The translations under genes were made by a program, and so were the position numbers. Below are positions 33,551 through 45,173 of a stretch of 64,000 nucleotides of DNA, piece by piece; position 1 is the stretch's first letter, and each line of letters begins with the position of its first letter. The stretch comes from Blastobasis lacticolella (Eukaryota; Arthropoda; Insecta; Lepidoptera; Blastobasidae). Below the pieces are notes generated by a model, which was not told the DNA's origin, searched no databases, and saw only the letters and a program-made list of their open reading frames with translations. The stretch is taken from assembly GCA_905147135.1 (NCBI GenBank), contig LR990056.1, positions 15,324,001-15,388,000 of the forward strand. Direction: 5' to 3'.

Positions 33551-34839
33551 GAAGACTTCCAAGAAATTACTGTACAAAAATAACACAAAAAGCTAATCTT
33601 TACTAATATCTATTAAATATATATTGTATCTCAGTTAGGCCTTCTGGCAAAAGTTTCTACTTTTGAGGCCACTCACGTAATAGGATTTTCCATTAATTAT
33701 TTATTTGTCAGTTAACATATTTTGATACGAGTATTGATGTTATGTGCTTATTTCCGACCTTAGTCTATTGACGTCACAAACTACAAACCAATGAGGGTTC
33801 ACCTCGTTTCCATATCAGTGCTCATAACTCATGATCATGGACAATGCTGTGATATCAATGGCCTTTTCGGAACTAAAATCAGCTTTATTGTCCTGTTATG
33901 GTGTACGTTTGAGGAAGTGACGAAATCAGACATTTTATAATACTTATAGTTAGCTTTCCGCCCGCATGGACTATTGTACCTAAATATACGTTATATCTTG
34001 CGAGCTTGGGAGTGGAGGGGAATAAAAATTGGCTAGTCCATCCTCAGGTGCTAAACTATCTCCTTACCCAATTTCATCCAAAATGGTGAAGTGGTTAAGC
34101 CGTTAAAACGTAACAAAACATAGTAGTCTTTCGGATTTATAATATTACTTATTGGCTTTATTGTTCTCGACTTCATCTGCGTAAAATTCGACTACTTCGT
34201 CCCGGACCCGTTTCCGTGCGAACCACATTGAATTTCGGGAAAAACTATAGCCTATGCGTGTAGCATTAGAAATTTGTTTGAAATAATTTTTAAAATGAAC
34301 ATATTTGAAAGAATTTTTAAAATCGGTTAAGTAGTTTTTAGTTTATATTTCTATTACAAACAAACAAACAATCAAATTTCGCCTCTATATATTTGTATAG
34401 GGATTTTACGGAATTTCACTGCGTACCGAGTACAGTAGCCCGTTATTGTTGACGCATCATGGTCACGGGACTATTGGAGAACTGCGGGTGGTGTTATAAA
34501 ATGTCTGATAAATCAATGCCGAAATTAAAACCTTTTAATGTTTAATGTCACTCAAATCATGATAATTTTACATTATTTCAATTATTTGCAAAGTGCGAAC
34601 AGCTAATACAGCAAACACCGACCACAAACATCGAGAAATGTCTTCGCTGATTCATAAATCAATGTAATGGCATCAAAGTCTGTACAGAAGATCGTGCGAA
34701 TGCCTGGAATATTCACAACATGGCGGTGGAATCCGGTCACGTCTTGTTCGCCGTAAGTGGGCTGCCAGAAATAGGTCATGCTATGCAACACATTCATTCG
34801 AGGTAACCTGCATAACACCGACTAAGACTGGATCTTCAA
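33551..34839. other. intron 1, unassigned AT-rich region
   Basis: 34150-34400 has phrases of the lepidopteran family ending CTATATATTTGTATAGGG, unclassified. The minus open frame at 34603-34818 has no recognised motif. Confidence 0.4.
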
Positions 34840-34960
34840 AAGGCATGTGACTGGTACTTCAAAGGCCGGCACTGCATCTGCTCCCCTTAGGTTGCAGGAC
34901 GACGGTGTCCTTTCCATCGGTTGGACCATCGTCCGTATGTCTCTCCCAGTCTCTAGGCAA
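34840..34960 (-). repeat. repeat H, copy 2
   Basis: GCACTGCATCTGCTCCCCTT and AGGTTGCA match repeat H at 21085-21215. Orientation is uncertain. Confidence 0.45.
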
Positions 34961-35151
34961 TCAATCATGATAAAAGTTAACCTATAGCGATGTTCAAGAG
35001 TCAAGACCACAGTATCAAGAAACTCTCAAGACTGCAGTTTGGGCAAGAGCCTTGGGCGCCTACACCGACATTCTCTCACGCCCGTATTCGACAGGGGTAG
35101 GCAAAGCACTAGACAGAAACTAACAAATTCCACAAACTACGACCCTGACAT

Positions 35152-35406
35152 CATCTTCATCACAGCCCATAACAGTCCACTGCAGGACTTAGGGCCTCTC
35201 CCACGAAAGAAGAGGTTATTGCCATAATCTCCACGCTAGGCAGGCGGGTTGGAGATCGCAGTGTTGTAAATATAACAATGGAAAACGCTGCTGTCCATTT
35301 TCCAGCTTACGGAGACTCTAGACATTTTACTTCGGAAACATTAGTCGCCTTGTACGACACCCACAAGTGTAAGGGGTTGGAGCTATTCTACTCTGCCGGA
35401 CACCAC
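35152..35406 (-). mobile_element. S1 copy, full-length
   Basis: Flanked by the 13-bp direct repeat ACGACCCTGACAT (35139-35151, 35407-35419). Confidence 0.9.
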
Positions 35407-35419
35407 ACGACCCTGACAT

Positions 35420-35813
35420 ACTTGGTACCAATTTCTCGCGAAATATATAGTTTATATCTGTATTATATAAAAAAAACGTATTATTGTACATGAAAGTCCT
35501 CATCGTCACGTACCTAGTACTTTCGCACCTGGACCCAGTTGTCCTATAATATTTATTTTTCATTTTCTCTCGATAGAATCGATTTCGTGACAATGACAGA
35601 TCGCCCGATCGGCGCGTACAGCGAAGAATGGGAGGGAATAAATAAACCGAGCAAATACAGGAAATTGATAAACGAGATCTCTATCTCATCGGCGATGAGT
35701 TAACAATTCGTGTTCAAAAGATTTGGTTTGGGGTTTCGCTGAGGCGCGGTTTTGTTGGGGTCACCAGATAGGGGCGTATGGTATGTATTGTAGGGAGAAG
35801 ATAGAATAATTAC
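35420..35813. other. intron 1, unassigned
   Basis: Nothing was recognised. Confidence 0.4.
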
Positions 35814-36147
35814 AAGAGAGGTAGGGCATAGCGGGGTATCCCGTTTGAATTGGAGCCGCCCGACTGGGGAAGTACCTCCACCTAACAGAATACCGCAGCT
35901 AAACAATACTATTTTAAATAGTATTGTGTTTCTGCCGGTGAGTAAGGTTTCCAGAGCTCCATGGGGTGGGAATTTGGGGAACCGTGGCTTTGGCAGTGAA
36001 GGGATATTTGCCTTTTTGCTGCCAGAGTAACGTGTTATAGAGGTGGGCAACGCATTAGCGATAGTCTCAGTGTTATAGGCAGTGGTGACCACTTTCCATC
36101 AGGTGGCCCGCTTGCCTGTTTGCCTATCGTATGACATAAAAAAAAAA
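35814..36147 (+). mobile_element. SINE-P, near full-length copy
   Basis: From AAGAGAGGTAGGGCATAGCG to poly(A) near 36140. About 14 bp is deleted before ATAGGCAGTGGTGACC. TSD unclear. Confidence 0.8.
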
Positions 36148-36179
36148 TAACCTTACCGACAGAAATAGTCGGATAACTC

Positions 36180-36395
36180 CGACCAAGTTTACATATACTC
36201 AAATATGTTTTAAACTACGGAACCGATTTTAATGAAACAGGAGCAAGAACCATTTTGATTAAACGGCTTTCAAATAGAGAAAACCGCATCCAAATCGGTC
36301 CACCCGTTCCGAAGCTACAATACCACAGACAGACACACAGATACGCACGTCAAACTTATAAGACCCTTCTTTTTTCTTCGAGGGTTGAAAAAGCA
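36180..36395 (+). repeat. repeat F
   Basis: ACTACGGAACCGATTTTAAT, GCATCCAAATCGGTCCACCC, CACAGACAGACACACAG and a CTTCGAGGGTTGAAAA end. Relatives: 38395-38545, 39600-39838, 40015-40220, 57730-57930 (+); 43387-43650, 44446-44702, 49135-49310 (-). Confidence 0.65.
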
Positions 36396-36757
36396 AGCAA
36401 TTTCACTATAAATACGAGCGTCGTAACACACTTTTCTTGCCCCTCAGTTTTCCTTTTGGAACATTCCTGTTGCGCTGTGGGTTCAAAAATTCGATAGCTC
36501 GGCCTATTCTGGGCATTTCTGATAAAGTTTGTAATTGAATACCTGTGCATCTGGACTGTATGACGAGACTGTATTTAGGGTACACCAGCCTTGCTTGACA
36601 TTAACTTGAGACAAGAAAGCATCATCATCAGGAGCCGTCCATTAACTACGTAGTGTTTTTTTTTTTCATAAGTTAGACCCCACCCTCCCCCTTCGTGAGA
36701 TTTTGCTGGACTCCTCCCCCCTTTGAGCTCACGTAATTAATAGATAAAAATCATCTT
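36396..36757. other. intron 1, unassigned
   Basis: A T-run and CCCCACCCTCCCCC bit lie at 36656-36722. Otherwise nothing was recognised. Confidence 0.4.
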
Positions 36758-37287
36758 GGCGTTAATGTCCCGGTTGTGCTCTCGAAAACGAGGGCCCGGG
36801 GTCCGCCTTGACCATGATCCCGGATTTTTTTTTATTTTTTTTTTGTCATACGGTAGGCAAACAGGCAAGCGGGCCACCTGATGGAAAGTGGTCACCACTG
36901 CCTATAGACATTAGCAACACCAAGAGTATCGCTAATGCGTTGCCCACCTCTATAACACGTTGCTCTGGCAGCAAAAAGCAAATGCCACTCCACTGCCAAA
37001 GTCACGGTTCCCCAAATCCCCACCCCATGGAGCACTGGAAACCTTACTCACCGGCAGAAACACAATACTATTTAAAAGAGTATTATTTAGCTCAAGCCTC
37101 GACTCAACGATGTCAATTCATCGCTGAATGTTCAGGTTTCATCACGATGGTTTCCCTCACCGTAAGAGCATCGGTTAGCATTCAACTGATATACAAAACT
37201 CAGAAAAGAATCATTGATAGGATTCGAGCCCGGTACGTCTCGCTTACGAGTCGGATACCGTAAACACTCGGCCACCGACGCTCGATT
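36758..37287 (-). mobile_element. SINE-T with a SINE-P nested in it
   Basis: The reversed SINE-T 3' end (36758-36824) and head (about 37116-37287; B box on minus near GATTCGAGCCCGG) are separated by a reversed, 5'-truncated SINE-P (36825-37092, poly(T) at left). Part of the SINE-T middle is missing, so a deletion accompanied or followed the insertion. Confidence 0.8.
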
Positions 37288-37389
37288 CGATGTTACGTAT
37301 TCCGTCAAATCTTACACGTGTTCCAATTGTTTTTGATGCGTCAGTCTTGCCATGCTGCAGTGTCTGCCACAACACAACGTATAATCTCC

Positions 37390-37455
37390 ATCATCTTGGC
37401 GTATATATCCCGGTTATCTGCGCACGCAAGGGCCCGGTGTCCGTCTTGACAACCG
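37390..37455 (-). mobile_element. SINE-T 3' fragment just upstream of exon 2
   Basis: CATCATCTTGGCGTATATAT, CCCGGTTATCTGCGCACG, GGGCCCGGTGTCCG. It ends about 80 bp before the exon 2 acceptor. Confidence 0.65.
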
Positions 37456-37532
37456 GCGCTCACAAATGCATAAACTATACCACCTACCACAATACCTTCT
37501 GTACCTGAAGCTATCAACCTTCTGCCCATCAG

Positions 37533-37650
37533 GAAATCGAGGCGATCGAGGAGCAGTGGCGCACCGAGTCTGCGGAGCTGGTGACGGCGGTCGCCCGGCT
37601 CCAGGACGAGAACAAGCGGCTGCGGCGCACCATCAACGCTCCAGCTGACG
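37533..37650 (+). CDS. Rilpl: Rilpl exon 2 (coiled coil)
   Basis: 118 nt between CTGCCCATCAG and GTCAGT. Entry is in phase 0, continuing directly from exon 1 (FEK|EIEAIEEQWR), and exit is in phase 1 after GAC G. It encodes ELVTAVARLQDENKRLRR, a charged heptad segment. Human RILPL1 has an equivalent E-x-x-W-R, LL..IAQLQEENK segment directly after RH1, as recalled, which supports both the exon and the family. The codons are much GC-richer than the surrounding intron (CGG, CTG, GAG). A minus-strand open frame over the same bases is an antisense shadow. Confidence 0.92.
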
Positions 37651-37773
37651 GTCAGTGTCATTGAACTTTGGACCCCTCACGTCACCTCTTGGAACTCTAG
37701 CCAGCTCTTTCGTAATGCAAGCGTGACACGATTGCGGGTGGCGATGGTCAAGTAATTTACATATATAACTGAG
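37651..37773 (+). other. start of Rilpl intron 2
   Basis: Donor G|GTCAGT at 37651. Intron 2 runs to 46803 (9153 bp). Confidence 0.8.
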
Positions 37774-37950
37774 ACTACTGGTACGGGTTATAACGGGTAG
37801 TATGACCCTGGTAAACCCGAGGAGTCCGCCGAAGTGGGTACCATCCCCTTTACCAATGCCACCACACTACTGGTACGGGTAGAATGACCCTGGTAAACCC
37901 GAGGAGTCCGCCGAAGTGGGTACCATCGCCTTCAGCGATGCCACGACCAG
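37774..37950 (+). repeat. local tandem duplication
   Basis: Two units, 37774-37865 and 37866-37950, each starting ACTACTGGTACGGGT and sharing a GACCCTGGTAAACCCGAGG to AAGTGGGTACCATC block. The first unit carries about 8 extra bases. It is followed by TTTTGTGGCAATAAA, a LINE-like 3' end, so the unit is probably part of a LINE 3' region. Confidence 0.85.
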
Positions 37951-40551
37951 TATAGTGGTGTTTTGTGGCAATAAATTTTCTTTTTTATACTCTTATTCAA
38001 TGGCTGCATTGTTGGGTTTCCGTTAGGACAAGGCAGTCCGCGCAAGTTCATGCATGAAGCATATCATCTTTGCCCTCACTGTGACAGATACAAACGCACC
38101 AGCGGTTCTGCAATTTGTAAATTAAAGTGCTACAATTACCGTTTACGGTGGGATGACTGCTCGTTTAGGTCGGATCTGACATTTTTTTTTCTATTTATTT
38201 GGGTAAACAAACAGTGGTACATTTAGTCTTAAAATTAAACAGTGGGTTTACTTAGTTCTTTATGAATGTGCCACCAGCACCGTTTACCACAGATAATTTC
38301 AAAAAACTTTGGGGGAAAGAATGGTCGTCGTAATACCTATACATATACGTTAAATTAAATTATTGATTTATGTCAGATTTCATACAGAAGTCTACATGTT
38401 CTCCCATATTCCCCAAACTACAGAACCGATTTTAACGAAACAAAGCTAAGAACCAACTCGATTAAACTGGTTTTCAATTAAAGAAATCCGCATCGAAATC
38501 GGTCCATCCGTTTTAAGGAACTCCGATGCCGCAGACAGATACAGGCCTGCTGGAAGAGATTTCTTCTTAGAAAAAGTAGTGCCTGTTGTCGTCTTTAATT
38601 TTGTAATTTCTGTATACTATATATGTATTGTGTGCTAAAATTTTTTAAATAAATAAATAATACAGATACACACGTCTCTTACCCATTGCACTTCTCCATG
38701 CGACGGCTAATGACAATTGGCGTATTTTTTGATGAATATATTTATTGTTTTTCTCTTTTTGTTACTGTCTTGTATGTTTTGCCTTGGAAGTAAGTGGCAA
38801 TAAACATATTTCACTTTACTTATCTATAACATGCCTTTTTTTGCGTCGAGATTTTAAAAAGGACTGTACTGCAGAAATATGAAATTATAATTGAATTAAG
38901 ATAGGGCGCAGACCAAACTTCCAATCCAGCACGTCCCATCGATATCTCAAAATTCCCATCTAAAAAGGTTGGGTCTAAATGAATTTTAGAAATCGTCACC
39001 GGTTTAGGTACTGCATATAAACCACCTTGTTGCCATGCCTCTCTAGAAATTTAAGTGATTTTCTAGGAATGATGACTGGGTCAACATTTTTAAAATCTAA
39101 TTATTCCGTCCGTTAGCTTTCTGGGCACCATTCCGGGGGGCAGCGATGTGGATGATTTTAAATTTAATAAGGTTTTCGTTTTTGTGTATTTGTTATGGTT
39201 TTGTTTGTACCAATAAATAAATGTAACATCTTAACAGCAAAGAATTACGTGTTCAATATTTTTTGATAATCCACCTGGGACGGACTAAAACAGTTTTTCA
39301 GTCATCATCCCGAACGTTTATATGTCACTCCACACATAGCTAGAGTGTCCTAAAGTCGTCCTAGAATGACGAGAACAGAAATAGAATCAGTTTGTAACAA
39401 ACACATGTAGGAAGAAATACTTTCACGTAGTCGTATCGTACGTGTGAATGGCACGCCACGCAGTTCAGTAAATTGTCGTAGATTTAGTATCGTTTTCGCA
39501 GGTACAGGTATAGCATTTATGGGTAATGTTTTCCGTGGATTCCTGATTGATACGTTACCGTTTTGCTATTTGCGTACCGAGTTCATAACCTTATAGACAA
39601 AAATCGTGTTTACCCAACCAAGTTTAAATAATTTTCTAAACTACTTCACCGATTTTAACGAAACAAAGCTGCAAACCATTTCGATTAAACTGCGTTTCAA
39701 GTAAAGAAAACCGCATCGAAATCGATCCATCCTTCCCGGAGGTATAAGCCACAGACAGACACACACCTCCACATGTACACAGTGCCACAGATCACACATC
39801 AAACTTAAACACCCCTTTGTTTTTCGTCGGAGTTAAAACCCTACGATGTGATGGATACATAGTTAGGCGGACACCATATTGCTCATGCAAATGCAGTATA
39901 CAGTACTACTGTAGATCCATTTAAAAATACATTAGAAATGAAACTACTTAATAACCTGTATGTACTTTTTGAAGTAATTATTCTTGCCTGATAAAAAAAG
40001 AATTTATCTATCTATACATACTCTCAAATATTACCTAAACACCTAAACCGATTTTAATAAAACAAAGCTAGGAACCAACCCGATTAAACTGGCTATCAAA
40101 TAAAGGCAACCGTATCGAAATAGCCCGATCCATTCTCGAGTTACAACGCCACAGACAGACACACACCTATCTACACAACCCCTCTTTTTATTCCCTCTTT
40201 TTTATTCATCGGGGTTACAAAAGCACTCATCACCATTAACCGCCACATAAGTAACAGATTCATGTAGCCATGTTAATTGTACATCGTAAAGTGACAAACT
40301 CTCGATGTTCTGACCCTGGTCCTGATAAGGGTATCAGAGTCCCGCTGACAGGGAATTCAGTCCCGCGTCTGTGATTTCGTGACGTGTTCTGACTAAAGCG
40401 AATCATCCCTTTTGTGTTACTGGGTTAATGGACATTAACGGGAGAGAGGTCCATGTCGCTCTGACGCAATATTTTGGTGCTTAGTATTTGGTTTGTTTCA
40501 GCTGTGATTCTTACAGACTTTTAAAGCTCACACATGGTAATTAAGAAAGAG
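37951..40551. repeat. intron 2, with three repeat F copies
   Basis: F-like stretches at 38395-38545, 39600-39838 and 40015-40220 each carry ACCGATTTTAA(C/T)(G/A)AAACAAAGCT and CACAGACAGA(C/T)AC. 38730-38820 ends GTGGCAATAAACATA like a LINE tail. The intervening DNA was not recognised. Confidence 0.5.
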
Positions 40552-40910
40552 GAGCGTTGGTGGTTTAGTGGTTAAGGTATCCGACTCGTAAGCGAGAGGT
40601 GCCGGGTTCGAATGCTACTGCCGCCGTGTAGCAATTACTCTTGTTTTATTTATGGTCATTAGTTGAATACTTACCTATGCTCGTACGGTAAGAGAAAATA
40701 TTGTAATGTAACCTGCAGATTCAGGCCACAGAATGTGCATGTTTAACCATGGTCCAATGTGGTTAGGTTCCCCTGGTAGCAGAGTAACGGAGGTCAGATG
40801 ACAGTCGCACCACTGTAATAAACTGATCTGCCGAATCCTGGATCACGGTCAAGGCGGATCCCGGGCACCCGAACGCAAGAGCACAACTGGGACATTAACG
40901 CCAACATGAT
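40552..40910 (+). mobile_element. SINE-T, full-length copy
   Basis: A box GGTTTAGTGGTTAAGG, anticodon-loop-like CTCGTAA and B box GGTTCGAATGC are all visible at 40560-40615. The body continues to ACATTAACGCCAACATGATT. Confidence 0.85.
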
Positions 40911-41379
40911 TATTATATTTTTAACACGTGGCAATTAAGTTATTTACCCTTCCTTGTTGTGAGGTAATAATATGAGTTCTGGGATTCTAGAATAAACCAT
41001 ACTACGTATACCATCTTTATTAACCCTTGCAGGAACAAGCTTGAGTCTCGTCACAAAAAGGCTTCATGCCAAATCCGAATTTTGTGTTTACGATGAGGAT
41101 ATCTGTCAGTATGCTAAAATAGACATAAAATTCAAGGAACACGTACCTATATAATTTATAGGTATACGAAAGTATGCACCAAGCTTGCGACGTACGTAGT
41201 TCCTTGTCCATTTGGCCTAAATTCCGTCGCGGAATGGTAAAGGTCAGCTAAATGTTACATTTTATGACATTTCGGTCGCATCAATCTCTCTGTGTGTGTA
41301 GGTGCGTTACCCAAGGGAGTTTTGTGAAGTGGTTAATTTGGTAGAAATATGATTTAATAATGATATATACCTCCGCCTT
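40911..41379. other. intron 2, unassigned
   Basis: Nothing was recognised. Confidence 0.4.
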
Positions 41380-41550
41380 CGTATCCTGCTAAGGGCATTG
41401 ACTGGTCACTGTGGGCTGAGCAAGCACATGTTTAGCTTAAAGGTCAGCAGTATGACGTACTACTACAGATTCTGCAATGAGGAGGATAAAATGCCTCCCC
41501 ACTTGATCTGCAGGAACGAAGCCCTGATGCGCAAACGTAGCGTTCCATAA
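41380..41550 (+). pseudogene. LINE ORF2 C-terminal fragment (R1/I-like)
   Basis: A 56-codon open stretch ending in TAA at 41548-41550. It reads LRALTGHCGLSKHMFSL, YYRFCNEEDKMPPHLIC and NEALMRKR. This is the region after the RNase H domain in R1/I-type LINE polyproteins (LTGH...C...E...H..C.C.AL..R). Some zinc-binding residues are lost. No upstream catalytic domain is present, so it is a short dead fragment in the intron. Confidence 0.7.
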
Positions 41551-41822
41551 TGGTACCTGATACTACCCGATGAGATGCACGTCAGTGCTCAGAACAGTTA
41601 ATAGAAGCTGTAGGAATTAGCACTGAACTGTAAGCTAGAGCCGAACACAGTAGATAAGCAATGGTCGCTGTGATAATAGGACGTTTAGCCTTGAAAAGGC
41701 CATTTAACATAACATAACAAACCGCCGCCATTACGCGCACGTAAATTGTTGGCTTTTTTGGTATTTATATTACTCTTTTGTGATGTAATCAAGAGTTTTT
41801 ACTTATAGCTAGTGTCAAATAT
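41551..41822. other. LINE-like 3' region
   Basis: Downstream of the stop, 41551-41720 ends CCTTGAAAAGGCCATTTAAC and an ACATAACATAAC tail, plausibly the same LINE's 3' untranslated region. Confidence 0.4.
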
Positions 41823-41912
41823 GAAGAGACTTGGCGGGTCAAATGTTTCGACTTGCGCTGCATACGATTACCTGCGCGTAATCCCCTCCACTGCCATTTG
41901 ACAAGTCTCTTC
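41823..41912. repeat. short inverted repeat (MITE-like)
   Basis: Ends GAAGAGACTTG...TCAAATG and CATTTGACAAGTCTCTTC are inverted. The left arm has five extra bases (GCGGG). The interior is a GC-richer 50 bp. Confidence 0.65.
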
Positions 41913-41944
41913 TTTCGTGACGCGGGTTATACTTACTTATTATA

Positions 41945-42095
41945 CTGTCACGGGGTATCAATCGGCGCCCATCCAGGACTATTCAACCAGTCTCACTAGG
42001 GTCCTAAACGGAAGACCTTGGTCAACCTCGTTTAGCCAACGTTATTACGAGAAGGCACACCTAACGAATGGCAAGCTCGTTGCGGCGCTGAAGTT
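41945..42095 (+). repeat. dispersed repeat, copy 2 of a pair
   Basis: Related to 10236-10350 through CGGAAGACC, TCAACCTCG and the preceding CAGTC block. The type is unknown. Confidence 0.6.
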
Positions 42096-43386
42096 TGACT
42101 AGTTTGAACTACAAGTCCTATGAAACAGTTACCCATCCAGTTAACTTTGGTAATCGGTCTCGCAAGCACGCATCCACTTTTGAACATAACTCGATAAACC
42201 ACTAGCTTGTTCCCGCGACTTTGTCTGTGTCGAGCATGGCCTCTCCTTCCGATATTCTTCAAGAGTTTCGCCACTGTCATCCTCCTACATCTTAAATGTC
42301 TTTGTAATATATGGGTGTTGTCGGATTTTCTCTATTATAATATGCATATGTACATAGAAACCTTCTAGAATGCTCTAACTACTAAAAAAACCTTCTGGAA
42401 TTCTCTAACTGATGGTGATAACCGCATCCAAATCTTTTGTTTGGTTAAGAAGGAGTTTGAGACAACACAGACGCGGAAAGAGATTTTATTTGATAGTTTA
42501 CTAGCTGGTAAGCCGCGACTTTGTCCGCGTGTTGTCCTACCGTATAAACATTCCTTTTGAAATATAGGTTTTACTACTCACCGTCAATACTAACCGTGGT
42601 AACAAACCCGATAATATGTGTAGTGAAAGTGTATTCCTTTTGAATTACTAACTGTTGTTAAAAACCGCATTAAAATCCGCTGCGTAGTTTAAAAGATAGT
42701 CAGAGATAAGAAGAGAATAACAGACGGCAAGAAGCGACTTTGTTTCATACTAGATGCGTAGTTATAAAAGATCCAAACGTACATACATACCTACATACAT
42801 AAACACTAAATGAAAACACATTTTTGACATATAGAATATGATCATAATGAAACTGTATTAACTATTGGGAAATAAATTAAATCTAAATCTACATATATAC
42901 AGAGGACAGACGGCGGGAAACGATATTTTATACCGAGTATAAATACAGATGTATAGTAAGAAAGATAAGGATGTACAACAAAACACCAAACTCTTCGCAA
43001 GAAAAAGCACAAAGAAATGAGAAAGAGGCTCCAGAAAATTATTTCTTTCTCGTATGTTTAAAGAGGATGTAATAATATCTCGGTTCGGAGGATACTTTTT
43101 CACGTGGCGGGCGATTTATTTTCTCGCGTACAGGGTGCTGGCAGAGTAGACTGTGGAGAGAAAATATTCGTTCATTTAAATGTTTTTATAAGCTTCTATT
43201 TTCACATCTAGTTTCACATGTCCCCATGTCTGATCGTAATAAAATCTTGCCAAGTTAAATTTGACCCTTTTCCCGTTACCGATTGAGCTGAATTTTGCAC
43301 ACTCGTGTAAGTTCGGTGACAATGCACTGTTATGATACCATCGAGCCGATCTGATGATGGAGACGGAAGGACGAATTGGACGTGAA
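42096..43386. other. intron 2, mostly unassigned
   Basis: 42640-42770 has Helitron-like phrases (AAAACCGCATTAAAATCCG, GACGGCAAGAAGCGACTT). 42780-42800 has a CATACATACCTACATACAT run. No exon-like stretch was seen. Confidence 0.4.
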
Positions 43387-43650
43387 TCTGTGTGTCTGTC
43401 TGTGGCATCATAGCTCCCGAGCGGATGGACCGATTTAGATTTTCGCGATCGTGTTTTTCTTTATTTAATAGGTAGTTTAATCGATATGGTTCTAAGCTTT
43501 GTTTCATTGAAAATTTTCAGTAGTTTGAAAATATTTGAGTATATGTAACGGTCGAGGGTTTTCCGGCGTTTTCTGTCGGTTAGGTTATTTATGAATTTTT
43601 TTAACGTTTTATTTTAATTAACTCATACACTGACGAGCAAAAATAACTTG
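43387..43650 (-). repeat. repeat F with MITE-D left terminus attached, copy 1
   Basis: Reversed F (GTGTGTCTGTCTGTGGCATC to CGGTTAGGTTATTTATGAAT), then TTTAACGTTTTATTTTAATT and TACACTGACGAGCAAAAATA at 43626. The same junction occurs at 44446-44725. Confidence 0.75.
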
Positions 43651-44445
43651 TCTAAACTATCCTAAACTACGCATGGTAAACCCATCGAGTTTGGGCTCGT
43701 TTGATTAGTCTTGACCATGTTCTGTGGTCTTGACAAATGCTCTTGACTGATCATAGAGAACGCGCGATATAAGCTTGCTATGAAAAAATATTTTTCATTT
43801 GAACTTGTTAATTACTATTGTTCATGATAGGCGTTGTCCACAGATAGTTTTAAGCATTCAATTACATAACTTTTATGGTGCCTCCACCTTACAGAATATT
43901 GCAGTCAAACAGTAGTGCTCCGGGAGGAACCGTGGCTTGTGCAGTGGAGGGGTCTAGCATTTGCCTATTTATATATTTATAGCTTTAAAGGTTGCCAACG
44001 CGTTGGTGTTGGCAGCAGTGACCCCTTTCCGTCAGGTGCCCGCTTGCCTGTTTGTCTATTGTCTAGCAATTACATAAAAAGTTTTCCGCGTGACGCATCA
44101 TCAGGCCTAAACCAAACATAGGATAATATTATAAAGCGCCCTGTATATAAAGTGGGGTGACAGCGCCACTGAAAATTCCCCGAAGGCTTGAGTGGGCCCA
44201 TCCCTTGTCCGAGCTTCTTACCGATAGGCGGGATGTTGACGAGAATTCCTGATACTCGCCTCCCTTAAATAATTTCCACACTTACCGGAATTGTTGGCGA
44301 ATGGAAGACGGAGTTTTGCCCTTGACACGACACGGATTTGGAAACTTTGGATGGAAAATGGAATGGGCTGGGAAATGTTGACGTAAAATACTTATTTATT
44401 TTAGTAACCCCGACAAAAAATGTGGGGTATTATAAATTGGACGTG
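43651..44445. other. intron 2, partly L2-like
   Basis: 43990-44085 resembles the SINE-P/L2 3' end (GCCCGCTTGCCTGTTTGTC...ACATAAAAAG). 43875-43925 resembles the SINE-P middle (CCACCTTACAGAATA). Together they are probably a heavily worn SINE-P. The rest was not recognised. Confidence 0.4.
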
Positions 44446-44702
44446 TGGATCTGTGTGTCTGTCTGTGGCATCGTAGATGCCGAGCGGATGGACCGATTTC
44501 GATTTACGAGATCGTGGTTTTCTTTATTTGATATGTAGTTTAATCGATATGGTTCCAAGCTTTGTTTCATTGAAAATTTTCAGTTCTTTAGAAAATATTT
44601 GAGTATATGTAACCTTGGTCGAGGGTTTCCCGACGTTTTCTGTCGGTTAGGTTATTTATGAATAGCTGAATTTTTTTAACGTTTTATTTTAATTTACTCA
44701 TA
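44446..44702 (-). repeat. repeat F, copy 2
   Basis: Very similar to 43387-43625, including TTTTTTTAACGTTTTATTTT and the ACTCATACACTG junction into MITE-D. Confidence 0.75.
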
Positions 44703-45171
44703 CACTGACGAGCAAATATAACTAGATCACTTGCACGTACGGCGATATTTCCGAAACAATGTACGTACATAAGACTATAATTATATACTTTATTTCTCTC
44801 TATGTAAGTATGTGTATAATAAAATATCGACTGCATGAAGACACCTTTACTTTACACAGTAATTCGTGAATCTTTAATGGTTTCAGTACCTAATTAAGTC
44901 CATATATTGTTTAACTAATTTCGCGGAAGCCTTTGTAACTGGAATATCAGCTTAAACCTGTTTCTTCTAAGCAAGTATTATTAAGTTTTGAATATTGTTA
45001 CGCTGTTGCTTTAATTAATAAATAAACGACTCTATAAAGTCAAAGGAACATTGAAGTAATTTCATCAAAGTAAAAAAGGTTTAAGAAACGCTCTTCGTTC
45101 TATGAAGCTATCTTTACTAGTTTATGAAATGTCGTTTAAATAAGTAAGCTAGTTATTTTTGCTCGCCAGTG
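44703..45171. mobile_element. MITE-D, TA target site (mariner-like)
   Basis: A 469-bp element. TIRs CACTGACGAGCAAATATAAC and (reversed) CACTGGCGAGCAAAAATAAC, with TA on both sides (44701-44702, 45172-45173). The CACTG(A/G)CGAGCAAAA end is mariner-like. No transposase ORF is present. Confidence 0.8.
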
Positions 45172-45173
45172 TA

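Noticed and set aside
36808..37263. Protein gene of 151 residues (and related frames at 28733, 31730, 35700, 57423)
   Set aside because: All are open frames across SINE-P, recurring with the repeat and ending at its poly(A).
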